Below are positions 9,695 to 18,812 of a DNA stretch of 64,000 nucleotides, one piece after another (the stretch's first letter is position 1; each line of letters opens with the position of its first letter). The stretch spans positions 62,001 to 126,000 of the forward strand of contig CACNWB010000001.1 of the NCBI GenBank assembly GCA_902624095.1. The letters are read 5' to 3'. A model generated the notes under the pieces. That model saw nothing but the letters and a program-made list of their open reading frames with translations, searched no databases and was not told the DNA's origin. The position numbers and the translations under genes were made by a program. Source of the stretch: an uncultured PS1 clade bacterium. GTDB taxonomy: Bacteria > Pseudomonadota > Alphaproteobacteria > RS24.

Positions 9695-10345
9695 TTAGCG
9701 ATAGGCGTCAAAAATCCTGTTAAAGGCGTGCACGGCGGCAACCGGTCCCTCGGGGTGTTGCCACACGCCGCCGGAGACAGCCAGAAAATCGGCTCCGGCG
9801 GCGGCCAATGTATCACCATTTTCAGGCGTGATGCCGCCAATCGCCACGCAAGGCGGCTCCATGACCTCCTGCCACCAGGTCAAAATATCGGGTTTGGGTC
9901 GCGTGCTTGTGTCCTTGGTTGTGGTGTCGAAAAACGCCCCAAACGCCACATAATCGGCACCGGCATCGCCGGCGAGCATGGCTAGGTGACGCGAGGCATG
10001 ACACGTCACGCCGACAATCGCCTTGTCTCCCAGCAGCGTGCGGGCTTGTGCGTAGTCCATGTCATTTTGCCCGATATGCACGCCGTCGCACCCCAGTTCG
10101 CGGGCGAGATCAGGCCGGTCATTGAGCAAGACGGCAACATTATGTTGCTGGGCAAGCGGGCATAGAATTTCGACCGCGCGGCGGATGGTGTCATCCTTAA
10201 CGGGCGTGCCGTCAGGCTGTTTCAGCCGAATTTGCAAGCAGGCAATGTCACCAACATGCAGGGTTTCATCCAGCGTCGGCGCAAAAACATCAAGCTCAAA
10301 TTGCGGCGGTGTAATTAGGTAAAGGCGAGGGGCGGGTCGGCGCAT
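9695..10345 (-). CDS. thiE: Thiamine phosphate synthase
   Basis: 216 residues, TIM-barrel enzyme that joins HMP-pyrophosphate and thiazole phosphate to thiamine phosphate. Recognised by RLYLITPP at the N-terminus, [20 protein letters not shown], the diphosphate-binding ASRHL and [13 protein letters not shown] stretch, and AIGGITPEN followed by LAVSGGVW. Its ATG overlaps the aroC stop by one base (TAATG), so it is cotranslated with aroC. No TPP riboswitch is visible. The pairing with aroC is unusual; other thi genes are not in the window. Confidence 0.92.
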   Translation of the reverse strand: MRRPAPRLYLITPPQFELDVFAPTLDETLHVGDIACLQIRLKQPDGTPVKDDTIRRAVEILCPLAQQHNVAVLLNDRPDLARELGCDGVHIGQNDMDYAQARTLLGDKAIVGVTCHASRHLAMLAGDAGADYVAFGAFFDTTTKDTSTRPKPDILTWWQEVMEPPCVAIGGITPENGDTLAAAGADFLAVSGGVWQHPEGPVAAVHAFNRIFDAYR

Positions 10346-11442
10346 TAGGCTGGCGCGGCACTGGTTTGTCCGATATGGCGCAGTTTGTGGTCAGCCAGCA
10401 CGCAGGCCATCATTGCCTCCCCAACGGGTACGGCACGAATGCCAACGCACGGATCATGGCGGCCCTTGGTGACAATCTCGGTCTCCGCGCCGGAGCGGTC
10501 GACCGTGCGGCGCGGTGTCAAAATTGACGAGGTTGGCTTCACGGCAAAGCGCACGACAATATCCTGTCCGGTCGAAATGCCGCCTAGCACTCCGCCGGCG
10601 TGGTTGCTGGTGAAAGCCATATTGTCGCCATCGCGGGTCATTTCATCGGCATTTTCCTCGCCGCTCAATGCGGCGGCGGCAAAACCATTGCCAATCTCGA
10701 CGCCTTTTACGGCATTAATGCTCATCATTGCGGCGGCCAGCTCGGTATCCAGCTTGCCATAGACTGGTGCCCCCCAACCGACCGGCACACCACTGGCGAC
10801 AATCTCAATAATCGCACCACAGGACGAGCCGGCTTTGCGCACCCCGTCAAGATAGTCTTCCCATTCGGCGGCGGCCTGCTTGTCAGGGCACCAGAGCGGG
10901 TTTTCTTCAACCACATCCCAGTCCCAATTGTCCCGATTGATTGCATGCGGGCCCATTTGCACCAGCGCGCCGCGAATGGTGACTTCGGGCAACATGGCCC
11001 GCGCAATGGCGCCGGCTGCCACACGCGCAGCGGTTTCGCGCGCCGATTGACGCCCGCCACCGCGATAGTCGCGCACGCCATATTTTTCCATATAGGTGTA
11101 ATCGGCGTGACCGGGCCGGAATTTGTCCTTGATATCGCCATAGTCTTTTGACCGCTGATCGGTGTTTTCGATCATGAGCTGAATCGGCGTACCCGTTGTG
11201 ACTTGCACACCGGTTTCAGGATGCTCAAAAACGCCTGACAGAATTTTCACCGCATCGGCTTCGCGGCGCTGTGTGGTGAAGCGGCTTTGGCCGGGCTTGC
11301 GGCGGTCGAGCCAGTGCTGAATGTCGTTTTCGGTAATCGGCACGCGCGGCGGGGTGCCGTCTACCGTACAGCCCAGCGCGGGGCCGTGGCTTTCGCCCCA
11401 AGTAGTGACGCGGAACAGATGACCGAAGCTGTTATGCGACAT
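10345..11442 (-). CDS. aroC: Chorismate synthase
   Basis: 365 residues. Final shikimate-pathway enzyme: converts EPSP to chorismate with reduced FMN. Signatures: [20 protein letters not shown] at the N-terminus, [20 protein letters not shown] in the middle, [20 protein letters not shown], and a C-terminal [17 protein letters not shown]. Length is normal. It lies 9 bases after the fabI stop and overlaps thiE, giving fabI-aroC-thiE on the minus strand. Confidence 0.97.
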   Translation of the reverse strand: MSHNSFGHLFRVTTWGESHGPALGCTVDGTPPRVPITENDIQHWLDRRKPGQSRFTTQRREADAVKILSGVFEHPETGVQVTTGTPIQLMIENTDQRSKDYGDIKDKFRPGHADYTYMEKYGVRDYRGGGRQSARETAARVAAGAIARAMLPEVTIRGALVQMGPHAINRDNWDWDVVEENPLWCPDKQAAAEWEDYLDGVRKAGSSCGAIIEIVASGVPVGWGAPVYGKLDTELAAAMMSINAVKGVEIGNGFAAAALSGEENADEMTRDGDNMAFTSNHAGGVLGGISTGQDIVVRFAVKPTSSILTPRRTVDRSGAETEIVTKGRHDPCVGIRAVPVGEAMMACVLADHKLRHIGQTSAAPA

Positions 11443-11451
11443 GGGTTTTTC

Positions 11452-12237
11452 CTAATCTACGTCTACGACGCCCATGCCGACCGTGTTGTAACCGGCATCG
11501 ACATGGTGGTTTTCGCCCGTCACGCCACTGCCCATATCCGACAGCAGATAAAGCGCAGCATTGCCGACCTCTTCGATCGACACGTTTTTGCGCAACGGCG
11601 CGTTTTCCTCATTCCATTTCAGCATCATCCGCATGCCGGAAATGCCGGCGGCGGCCAGTGTTTTTATCGGCCCGGCCGAAATGGAATTGACGCGAATATT
11701 TTTCGGCCCCAAATCGGCCGCGAGATAGCGCACGCTGGCTTCCAGAGCCGCTTTTGCTACGCCCATAACATTGTAATGCGGAATGACTTTTTCGGCCCCG
11801 AAATAGGAAAGCGTAATGAGTGACCCGCCATCGGTCATCAGTTTCTCGGCGCGCTGCGTGACGGCGGTGAAGCTGTAACAGGAGATGTTGAGGCTCATCT
11901 GGAAGTTTTGCGGGGAGGTGTCGACATAGCGGCCTGTCAACCCGTCCTTGTCTGCAAAGGCAATGGCATGCACCACAAAATCAAGCTTTCCCCAATCGCT
12001 TTTCAGCTTTTCGAAGACGGCGTCCAGGCTCGCGTCGTCGGTGACATCGCATGGCGTAATTTCAGCATTGACGCTTTCCGCCAGCGGGCGCACGCGGCGT
12101 TCAAGGGCCTCGCCCTGATAGGTGAAGGCCAATTTAGCGCCGGCATCGGCACATGCTTTGGCAATACCCCAGGCAATCGAGCGCTGATTGGCAACGCCCA
12201 TAATCAATCCCCGTTTTCCAGCCATCAAACCCTGCAT
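11452..12237 (-). CDS. fabI: Enoyl-[acyl-carrier-protein] reductase (NADH), FabI type
   Basis: 261 residues, SDR-fold enzyme that reduces trans-2-enoyl-ACP in the last step of each fatty-acid elongation cycle. The cofactor segment is GLIMGVANQRSIAWGIAKAC. The active site Y-x6-K is Tyr155/Lys162 with Tyr145 upstream (LSYFGAEKVIPHYNVMGVAK), the FabI spacing. VRVNSISAGPIKTLAAAGI-type sequence follows. First gene of the fabI-aroC-thiE run. Predicted target of triclosan-like inhibitors from family membership. Confidence 0.96.
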   Translation of the reverse strand: MQGLMAGKRGLIMGVANQRSIAWGIAKACADAGAKLAFTYQGEALERRVRPLAESVNAEITPCDVTDDASLDAVFEKLKSDWGKLDFVVHAIAFADKDGLTGRYVDTSPQNFQMSLNISCYSFTAVTQRAEKLMTDGGSLITLSYFGAEKVIPHYNVMGVAKAALEASVRYLAADLGPKNIRVNSISAGPIKTLAAAGISGMRMMLKWNEENAPLRKNVSIEEVGNAALYLLSDMGSGVTGENHHVDAGYNTVGMGVVDVD

Positions 12238-12310
12238 GTTGTACCTCGTCGAAATTATCTATGCTTCTGTATAGACTGCTCTGCCTGCAAAACCTAGTAC
12301 CCTGTAAATC

Positions 12311-12757
12311 CTAATCCGATACGCTAAGCCATTTGATCGCCGGCGCGTATCCAGCATTTGCCGCTCGTTGCGCCCAGTAACGTGCAGCTTTGCTGTCTGT
12401 TGGAATGCCAACGCCCTCGTGGAGCATTACCGCCAGATTCAACTGTGCCGGCGCAAAGCCCAATTCTGCAGCGCGGGTATAATAGCGGACGGCTTTTTCT
12501 CCATCGCGCGCCACGCCCTGTCCAAGCCGGTAAAGGTGGCCGATGTTACGCAGCGCGGCGAGGTCGTAATTATCCGCCAGCGGCTGCCAGAAGGCGCGCG
12601 CCGCGGTGTAATCACCGCGCTCATAAGAAACCAGCCCGCGTTGGAAATCATCGACAAATGTTTGAGCTTGCGGCGTCGGCGCGCACCCGCTCAGCCAGGC
12701 ACCGATAAGGGCGGCGGCAAGGGCGCCAACAGATTTATTTTGGAACCTGCGCGGCAT
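12311..12757 (-). CDS. Sel1-repeat lipoprotein
   Basis: 148 residues. The N-terminus MPRRFQNKSVGALAAALIG runs into the lipobox LSGC with the lipidated Cys25, so it should be exported and anchored in a membrane. Two Sel1-type 36-residue repeats follow: one around DLAALRNIGHLYRLGQGVA, one around APAQLNLAVMLHEGVGI. Such repeats bind proteins; partner unknown. The ATG at 12757 is preferred over a longer reading to 13093 that would run antisense through pdxH. Divergent from pdxH by 63 bases. Confidence 0.85.
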   Translation of the reverse strand: MPRRFQNKSVGALAAALIGAWLSGCAPTPQAQTFVDDFQRGLVSYERGDYTAARAFWQPLADNYDLAALRNIGHLYRLGQGVARDGEKAVRYYTRAAELGFAPAQLNLAVMLHEGVGIPTDSKAARYWAQRAANAGYAPAIKWLSVSD

Positions 12758-12820
12758 AGTCTTATATAACGTCCGAAGTTTAAGGAAAAAACCGAAAAAA
12801 CATGTTAAAACAATGCGCCG

Positions 12821-13426
12821 ATGACAATACTTGATAGCCCGCCCGAAGACCCTTTCGGACTGTTTGAAAGCTGGATGGCCGATGCAGCCCGGAGCGAAGT
12901 GAACGATCCTAACGCAATGGCACTTGCCACCGCGGATGAAGATGCACTGCCCAATGTGCGCATGGTGCTGTTGAAGGGGGTCGATGCGCGGGGGTTTGTG
13001 TTTTACACAAATCTCGAAAGCAGAAAAGGCAACGAGCTTCAAAGCCACCCTCAGGCGGCTTTGTGTTTCCATTGGAAGAGCCTGCAACGCCAAGTGCGCG
13101 TGCGCGGGCCGGTCAGCGCCGTAGATGATGAAGAGGCGGATGCCTATTATGCCTCACGCAGCCGCGAAAGCCGGTTGGGGGCATGGGCCTCGCAACAATC
13201 GCGCACACTGGCAGACAGGGCCGAACTCGATGCGGCCTATGCCGATATGGAGGTGCGCTTTGCGGGTCGAGATGACATTGCCCGCCCGCCGCACTGGTCT
13301 GGACGGCGTATAACGCCGCTCAGTATCGAGTTTTGGCAGGACGGCAACCACCGGCTGCACGACCGGCTGGTCTATACGCGGCCCGCGCCCGATGCAGCGT
13401 GGCGGACACAGCGCCTTTATCCTTAG
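12821..13426 (+). CDS. pdxH: Pyridoxamine 5'-phosphate oxidase
   Basis: 201 residues, FMN enzyme that oxidises PNP/PMP to pyridoxal 5'-phosphate. Motifs: [36 protein letters not shown] (FMN phosphate binding), [30 protein letters not shown], and the C-terminal WRTQRLYP that is invariant in the family. Slightly shorter than the E. coli enzyme at the N-terminus, as usual for alphaproteobacteria. Lies next to fabI-aroC, a neighbourhood common in this class. Confidence 0.96.
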   Translation: MTILDSPPEDPFGLFESWMADAARSEVNDPNAMALATADEDALPNVRMVLLKGVDARGFVFYTNLESRKGNELQSHPQAALCFHWKSLQRQVRVRGPVSAVDDEEADAYYASRSRESRLGAWASQQSRTLADRAELDAAYADMEVRFAGRDDIARPPHWSGRRITPLSIEFWQDGNHRLHDRLVYTRPAPDAAWRTQRLYP

Positions 13427-13445
13427 GTTTTAATTCAAGACTTAC

Positions 13446-14900
13446 CTAGCCATAGGCTTCGGCGCGGACAAAGGCGAAGCCTGCCTGTTCCAGCATGCGC
13501 GCGGCGGCCATGGTTGTTCTGTCGCCATAGACCGGGCCGATAATTTGCATGCCGATTGGCAGACCGGATGAGTGCTTACCCAAGGGCACAGCTGTTGCCG
13601 GCAGCTCACATAATGATGCCAAACCCGCCCAAACAACATTGTCGGAATAGGGTCGTTGTATCCCATTAACGGTGATCTCGCGTTCACCAAACGGTTTGTC
13701 TTGCATGTGCGGCATGGCCGGGGTCGGAGCGGCGGGTGCTAGCAAAATGTCGATATTCTCAAAAAGCTCTGCCCATTTCGCGCCAAGGCGTGCCTTCATT
13801 TCGTGCCAGACCAGCCATTCGCGATGCGCCAGCAAAGCCCCGCGCGCCTGGATAATATTGGCGGCCTTATCGCCGGGCGCCGCGTTTTCAACCGTTTTTG
13901 CCAATTTTTCAATCTCGGCGGTCGGGAAACCTGTTGCAATGATGGGCGCCAAATTCATCAGATAAACCTCATGATGTTCGGCGAGTGTGAAATCCGGTCT
14001 GGCATCGACAATTGTTGCACCCTGTTCTTCAAGTGTTTTTGCTGCGCGGGCGATGCCGGCAGAAATCTCATCATCAACCGGACAATAGGCGTCGCCCGGC
14101 CAAAGCCCGACACGCAAATCCTTCGGCTTTGTCGCACGTGCTTCCGGCAGGGTGAGTTGTAGGGCGGCAGCGCTTGTTTTCTCGAGGCCCAAGGTCAGGT
14201 TGAAGGCTAACTCGATATCATCCACGCTGCGCGCCATCGGGCCGACCACGTTGAGAGCGCTTTCGGTCAATGCGCCATGGACGGGCGGCACATGACCGCG
14301 TGCGGGAATGATGCCATAGGTCGGCTTGTGACCGAAAAGACCGCAAAAATGCGCCGGTGTGCGGATCGAGCCGCCAATATCGCTGCCAAATTCCAACGGT
14401 GTGAACCCGGCCGCCAGCGCCGCCGCCGAGCCACCCGACGAGCCGCCCGGTGTATGCGCCGGATTATACGGATTATTGGTCGTGCCGTGCAGGTCATTAT
14501 AGCTTTGTAAATCCGCGCATAAAAGCGGCGTGTTGGTTTTGCCGATGATAATAGCGCCGGCCGCCTTCAAACGCTGTACGACCACCGCATCTGTTTGGGA
14601 AACCCTGCCCGCAAAGGCGGGATAGCCGACATCGCAGGTCAGGCCGACAACCTCAAAAGCGTCCTTAATGGTCATCGGAACCCCGTGCAACGGCCCGTCA
14701 ATGGTGCCGGCTTCGCGTTTTTCGTCAGCCAGCTTTGCTTCCGTGAGGGCCTTGTCAAAGCGCGTGTCAATGACGGCGTTTACGTCAAGATTGTGCTTTT
14801 CAATGCGCTCGATAAAAAATGCCGTTACTTCCGCTGATGTGAGCTCGCCGCGACTGATTTTGTCGCCAATCTGCGCGGCACTAAATTCGAGAATAGTCAT
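13446..14900 (-). CDS. Amidase-signature family hydrolase
   Basis: 484 residues. Carries the complete Ser-cisSer-Lys triad of the amidase signature family: Lys79 in GVPMTIKDAFE, Ser154 in TPGGSSGGSAAALAAG and Ser178 in FGSDIGGSIRTPAHFCG. It hydrolyses an amide bond. It is not GatA by context (no gatC/gatB near) and looks like a stand-alone catabolic amidase. Substrate unknown. Convergent with pdxH; divergent from the acyl-CoA synthetase. Confidence 0.9.
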   Translation of the reverse strand: MTILEFSAAQIGDKISRGELTSAEVTAFFIERIEKHNLDVNAVIDTRFDKALTEAKLADEKREAGTIDGPLHGVPMTIKDAFEVVGLTCDVGYPAFAGRVSQTDAVVVQRLKAAGAIIIGKTNTPLLCADLQSYNDLHGTTNNPYNPAHTPGGSSGGSAAALAAGFTPLEFGSDIGGSIRTPAHFCGLFGHKPTYGIIPARGHVPPVHGALTESALNVVGPMARSVDDIELAFNLTLGLEKTSAAALQLTLPEARATKPKDLRVGLWPGDAYCPVDDEISAGIARAAKTLEEQGATIVDARPDFTLAEHHEVYLMNLAPIIATGFPTAEIEKLAKTVENAAPGDKAANIIQARGALLAHREWLVWHEMKARLGAKWAELFENIDILLAPAAPTPAMPHMQDKPFGEREITVNGIQRPYSDNVVWAGLASLCELPATAVPLGKHSSGLPIGMQIIGPVYGDRTTMAAARMLEQAGFAFVRAEAYG

Positions 14901-14998
14901 ATTTTTCTTTCCCCTGCACTAGACTTTGACAGCCTCTTTACGGCAAGATTACGCGGAAGTTCTTAAAATGAACAAATAAATTTTTTGGGGGAAATATT

Positions 14999-16642
14999 AT
15001 GTTTGGAGCCATGCAGGATGTGCCGCTTCTGGTCAATCGCATATTGGACCATGCGCTTGTGAACCATCCGGAGCGCGAAATCGTCTCGCGCCTTGTTGAA
15101 GGCAATATTCATCGCGAAACTTATGCTGACGCACATTTGCGCAGTCGCAAGCTGTCGCAGGCCCTGCAAGCGCTGGGTTTCGGGCAGGGCGATGTTCTGG
15201 CGACGCTGGCGTGGAACACGCACCGCCACTTTGAAGCGTGGTATAGCATTACCGGCATTGGCGGGGTCTATCACACCTTGAACCCGCGCCTATTTGCCGA
15301 GCAATTAAGCTATATCATTAACCATGCCGGCGATAAGGTCATTTTTACTGACCTAACCTTCGTGCCTATCCTTGAGGGCATTGAAAAAGAAATTCCAAAC
15401 GTTAAAGGCTTCATCATTTTGACGGATGCAGCCCACATGCCGGAAACAACGCTTTCCAATGCACATTGCTATGAAGATTTGATCGATGGTCAATCTGGAG
15501 ATTTTAATTGGGTTGAGGTCGATGAGCGCGCGCCCTGCGGTATGTGCTACACCTCTGGTACAACCGGAAACCCCAAAGGCGTGTGTTATACCCACCGCTC
15601 AAACGTGTTGCACACGCTGGTTGGTAATTCTTCGGACGTTATGGGCCTCAGAAGCGTCGACAGCCTTTTGCCTGTTGTGCCGCTGTTTCACGCTAATGCT
15701 TGGGGGCTTGCTTTCGGTGCGCCGGCTGTTGGGGCAAAAATTGTCAATCCGGGCCCCAATATGGATGGTGAGAGCATCTATCAGCTTTTGACGGAAGAGA
15801 AGGTGACGTTCACGGCGGCTGTGCCGACGGTCTGGTTGATGTTAATGCAGCATTTGGAAACCAGTAACCTTGACCTTCCTGACCTTGAAACCGTGGTCAT
15901 TGGCGGGTCGGCTGTGCCGCGTGTCATGCTCGAGAAATTTGAACGCGACTATGGTGTGTCCGTTAAACATGCCTGGGGCATGACCGAAATGTCTCCGCTG
16001 GGTACGATTGCTGCCTTTAAGGCCGGCATGGAAAATATGACTTTTGACGAGCAGATGGACATTAAAGTTAAGCAGGGGCGTCCGCCTTATTTGATGGAAA
16101 TGAAAATTACCGATGATGACGGCAATGAACTGCCGCGCGATGGCAAGGCATTCGGGCACTTGATGGTGCGCGGGCCGTTTGTTGTCGGTGAATATATCAA
16201 GGGTGATGGGGGACAGATTCTTGACGAAGACGGGTTCTTCGACACAGGCGATGTCGCCACGATTGATCCATTGGGTTTCATGCAGATTACCGACCGCTCG
16301 AAAGATGTCATCAAGTCTGGCGGTGAGTGGATTTCTTCAATCGAGATTGAAAACATCGCGGTTGGTCACGAAAAGGTTCAAGAGGCCGCCGTTATCGGCA
16401 TCGCCCACCCGAAATGGGACGAACGCCCATTGCTGGTCGTTATCAAGAACGAGGGTGCGGAAGTCTCAAAGGAAGAAATCCTCGGTTATCTGGAAGGTAA
16501 AATCGCCAAATGGTGGATGCCGGATGATGTTGTTTTCGTCGATGAAATTCCGCATACAGCGACCGGCAAAATTCAGAAACTCACCTTGCGCCAGCAATTT
16601 GAAGACTACAAGTTGCCGACCGCTGAAGCCGTGGCTGAATAG
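14999..16642 (+). CDS. Medium/long-chain acyl-CoA synthetase (AMP-forming)
   Basis: 547 residues, ANL superfamily. Activates a fatty or aryl-alkyl acid to its CoA thioester through an acyl-adenylate. AMP-binding loop [19 protein letters not shown], motif [12 protein letters not shown], hinge [21 protein letters not shown] and the catalytic lysine in [17 protein letters not shown]. The GGGGGAA site 8 bases before the ATG is strong. The form resembles AlkK/LcfB enzymes that take medium chains. The DUF1499 gene begins 2 bases after its stop, so they are cotranscribed. Confidence 0.92.
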   Translation: MFGAMQDVPLLVNRILDHALVNHPEREIVSRLVEGNIHRETYADAHLRSRKLSQALQALGFGQGDVLATLAWNTHRHFEAWYSITGIGGVYHTLNPRLFAEQLSYIINHAGDKVIFTDLTFVPILEGIEKEIPNVKGFIILTDAAHMPETTLSNAHCYEDLIDGQSGDFNWVEVDERAPCGMCYTSGTTGNPKGVCYTHRSNVLHTLVGNSSDVMGLRSVDSLLPVVPLFHANAWGLAFGAPAVGAKIVNPGPNMDGESIYQLLTEEKVTFTAAVPTVWLMLMQHLETSNLDLPDLETVVIGGSAVPRVMLEKFERDYGVSVKHAWGMTEMSPLGTIAAFKAGMENMTFDEQMDIKVKQGRPPYLMEMKITDDDGNELPRDGKAFGHLMVRGPFVVGEYIKGDGGQILDEDGFFDTGDVATIDPLGFMQITDRSKDVIKSGGEWISSIEIENIAVGHEKVQEAAVIGIAHPKWDERPLLVVIKNEGAEVSKEEILGYLEGKIAKWWMPDDVVFVDEIPHTATGKIQKLTLRQQFEDYKLPTAEAVAE

Positions 16643-16644
16643 TC

Positions 16645-17382
16645 ATGGGCAACAGGATTGTAGGTCATCTCGCGGTCTGGGGGCTTCGCCTCGCATTGAT
16701 TACGCCGGTGATAATGGTTATTGCAGGCGGCCTCTACCGCCTGCGGTTTGTTGATTTCCAAATTGCACTGCTGGCCTTTGCCATAGCGGTGCTGCTTGCA
16801 GGACTGGGCGCGCTATTTGGGCTGGTAGGGGCGGTTCTTGGCGCGCTTGGAGGTCATGGCAAAACCACACGGGCGGTGACCGCTCTGGTGTTGGCTTTGC
16901 TTGTTCTTGTCGCGCCGTTGAATACGGTGCGTCAAGGTGCCGGCGCGCCGATGATTCATGACATCACTACCGATTTGGAAGATCCGCCTATTTTTGTCGA
17001 AGTGCCGCGAAAGCGATCAATTTCAGATAATAGTCTGGATATTGATGCCGAGGTTCTGGCCGCCCAGAAAGCCTATTACAACGATATTGGGCCGACCATG
17101 CTGCCAATGGCGAAAACGGAAGCTTTTGCGCTGGTGCGTGAGGCGGTTGACGCTTTTGATTGGGTTGTACACGCGGAAAACGCCAATCTCGGCTACATTG
17201 AGGCAACCGCTTCAACGCCGTTTTTCGGATTTCGTGATGATGTGATTATCCGCGTAACAGAAGAAACCGGCCGTGCGCGGGTGGATATGCGTTCGGCCTC
17301 GCGGGTCGGTCTTTCCGATCTCGGCGTGAATGCCGGTCGCATTCGTGATTTCATGGCGATGGTGGCGCAAAAAGCCAATTAA
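16645..17382 (+). CDS. DUF1499 family membrane protein
   Basis: 245 residues. The first ~100 residues contain three hydrophobic helices (roughly 12-30, 37-66 and 77-93). The soluble remainder has the DUF1499 pattern: VPRKRSISDNSLDID, AFDWVVHAENANLGYIEAT and FFGFRDDVIIRVTE. Function of the family is unknown. It is cotranscribed with the acyl-CoA synthetase. Its TAA shares a 4-base TTAA with the stop of the convergent metallo-hydrolase. Confidence 0.85.
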   Translation: MGNRIVGHLAVWGLRLALITPVIMVIAGGLYRLRFVDFQIALLAFAIAVLLAGLGALFGLVGAVLGALGGHGKTTRAVTALVLALLVLVAPLNTVRQGAGAPMIHDITTDLEDPPIFVEVPRKRSISDNSLDIDAEVLAAQKAYYNDIGPTMLPMAKTEAFALVREAVDAFDWVVHAENANLGYIEATASTPFFGFRDDVIIRVTEETGRARVDMRSASRVGLSDLGVNAGRIRDFMAMVAQKAN

Positions 17383-18272
17383 ACAAGCGTGAACTCGCTG
17401 TCGAGAGCTGGTTTGCCGGAACAAGACACACGGTCGCGCTCGACTAAATCCTGCATATGCGCAAAAACCGACAAAGCAGCTGCGGGATGTAGTTTTTTGT
17501 CGACATCGGCATACATCACTTCGACCATGGCTGTAATGCGCGTGTCGCCCGCAGCAAGGCGAGTCAGCACTTGTTTTTCGCGGTTCTGTCGATGCTGGAT
17601 ATAGCCTTCAACAAACTCTTTCGGATTTGGAATGCACGGCCCGTGCGTGGGCCAGTAAAGCTCATCATCGCGGGTTAGGAGACGCGCGAGCGAAGCCATA
17701 TAGTCCTGCATATTGCCGTCGGGCGGCGCGATAATGCTGGTTGACCAACCCATCACATGGTCTCCAGTAAACAGCGTTTTTTCTTCCCTCAAAGCATAAC
17801 AAACATGATTTGCCATATGGCCAGGGGTGGCAACGGCTTCAAGCGTCCAGTCTGCACCATTGATAATGTCGCCATCGGCCACAATATGGTCGGGATTAAA
17901 GGCGTCATCAGCGTCTTCTTCAAGGCGCGGCGCGTCAAAAGTTTCCGGCTTGGGCGGAGGGCATCCGTAAATGGGGGCATTTGTGCGTGCCCCCAAAGGG
18001 GTGCAGGCAGGCGAATGGTCAAGATGGGTATGCGTGACCAGAATATGACTGACGCGCTCATCGGGTTCCAGCGCGTCCAGAATCGCCTCGACATGCTCGT
18101 CTAGCAGCGGGCCTGGATCAATGACAGCTACATTGCCGTTGCCAATTATATAAGTGCCGGTGCCGGTGAAAGTGAAGGGGCTCGGATTATTCGCAATGAC
18201 GCGGCGAATGAGTGGTGACAGCCGGTCCACAACGCCATATTCGAATTCAATGTCCGTATGCAAGTTCAACAT
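17379..18272 (-). CDS. Metallo-beta-lactamase-fold hydrolase
   Basis: 297 residues. The dinuclear metal signature is ILVTHTHLDHSPACTPLG, with further ligands in ATPGHMANHVCYAL and LFTGDHVMGWS, and a C-terminal winged-helix-like region (QHRQNREKQVLTRLAAGD) seen in LACTB2/glyoxalase II-like proteins. Probable thioester or nuclease-type hydrolase; substrate not predictable. ATG at 18272 is chosen because of GTGGAG 7 bases upstream; a start at 18323 would extend it by 17 residues without a better site. Confidence 0.88.
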   Translation of the reverse strand: MLNLHTDIEFEYGVVDRLSPLIRRVIANNPSPFTFTGTGTYIIGNGNVAVIDPGPLLDEHVEAILDALEPDERVSHILVTHTHLDHSPACTPLGARTNAPIYGCPPPKPETFDAPRLEEDADDAFNPDHIVADGDIINGADWTLEAVATPGHMANHVCYALREEKTLFTGDHVMGWSTSIIAPPDGNMQDYMASLARLLTRDDELYWPTHGPCIPNPKEFVEGYIQHRQNREKQVLTRLAAGDTRITAMVEVMYADVDKKLHPAAALSVFAHMQDLVERDRVSCSGKPALDSEFTLV

Positions 18273-18347
18273 CCAAAATCTCCACTGGTCTGCTTGCGCG
18301 ATAGACTTTACAATATTTGCCAAGGTTTGAACACGAAAGGTCTGGAC

Positions 18348-18625
18348 ATGTATAAAATAATAACAAGCGTGTCGGTGGTTCTGGGGATGGTCTGTAGCAG
18401 TGTCATTGTTACGGCAGAGGCGTAGCGCGGTGAAAAGGCGCAGCGTTTTTTTTTGATCGCACCGATACAGATGGCGGCGGTTTCATTTCGGAAGAAGAGT
18501 TCACGACATCGCCGCTGAATCGTTTCAAGAAGATGGATACGGATAAACACGGCAAAGAGTCGTTTGAAGAGAATAAGGAAGCCATTGAGAAAATGCCGAT
18601 ACGCCTTGAGCGTTTTAGCAAATGA
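18348..18625 (+). pseudogene. Broken EF-hand (calcium-binding) exported protein
   Basis: An ATG at 18348 begins a signal-peptide-like stretch (MYKIITSVSVVLGMVCSSVI then VTAEA) that ends at an in-frame TAG (18423). After a run of nine T (18446-18454), another frame encodes two EF-hand-like loops: DRTDTDGGGFISEEEF and, after a linker, KKMDTDKHGKESFEE, ending at TGA 18623-18625. The intact protein would be a short periplasmic calcium-binding protein. Two lesions (a nonsense codon and a frame change near the T-run) argue for decay, though sequencing error in the T-run could explain one of them. Confidence 0.6.
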
Positions 18626-18645
18626 GCCGCAACGAGGTTTGACGC

Positions 18646-18722
18646 TGGTCGGAGTGGCAGGATTTGAACCTGCGACCCCCTCGTCCCGAACGAGGTGCGC
18701 TACCAGGCTGCGCCACACTCCG
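18646..18722 (-). tRNA. tRNA-Pro (anticodon CGG)
   Basis: A full cloverleaf on the minus strand. Acceptor stem CGGAGTG/CACTCCG, anticodon stem CCTCG/CGAGG around the loop TTCGGGA, T-arm GCAGG-TTCAAAT-CCTGC. The discriminator A and a genome-encoded CCA follow. 77 nt including CCA. Confidence 0.96.
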
Positions 18723-18812
18723 AAGTGAGGAGGTATAAACGAGGAAAAAGTGTGCCGCAATTGATAATTGGAGCGGTGCGGCATTGATAGAAAAGCACCA
18801 AGGGAGTTTAAA

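Noticed and set aside
12758-13093. N-terminal extension of the Sel1 lipoprotein
   Set aside because: It would run antisense through the first 90 codons of pdxH and place the lipobox mid-protein.
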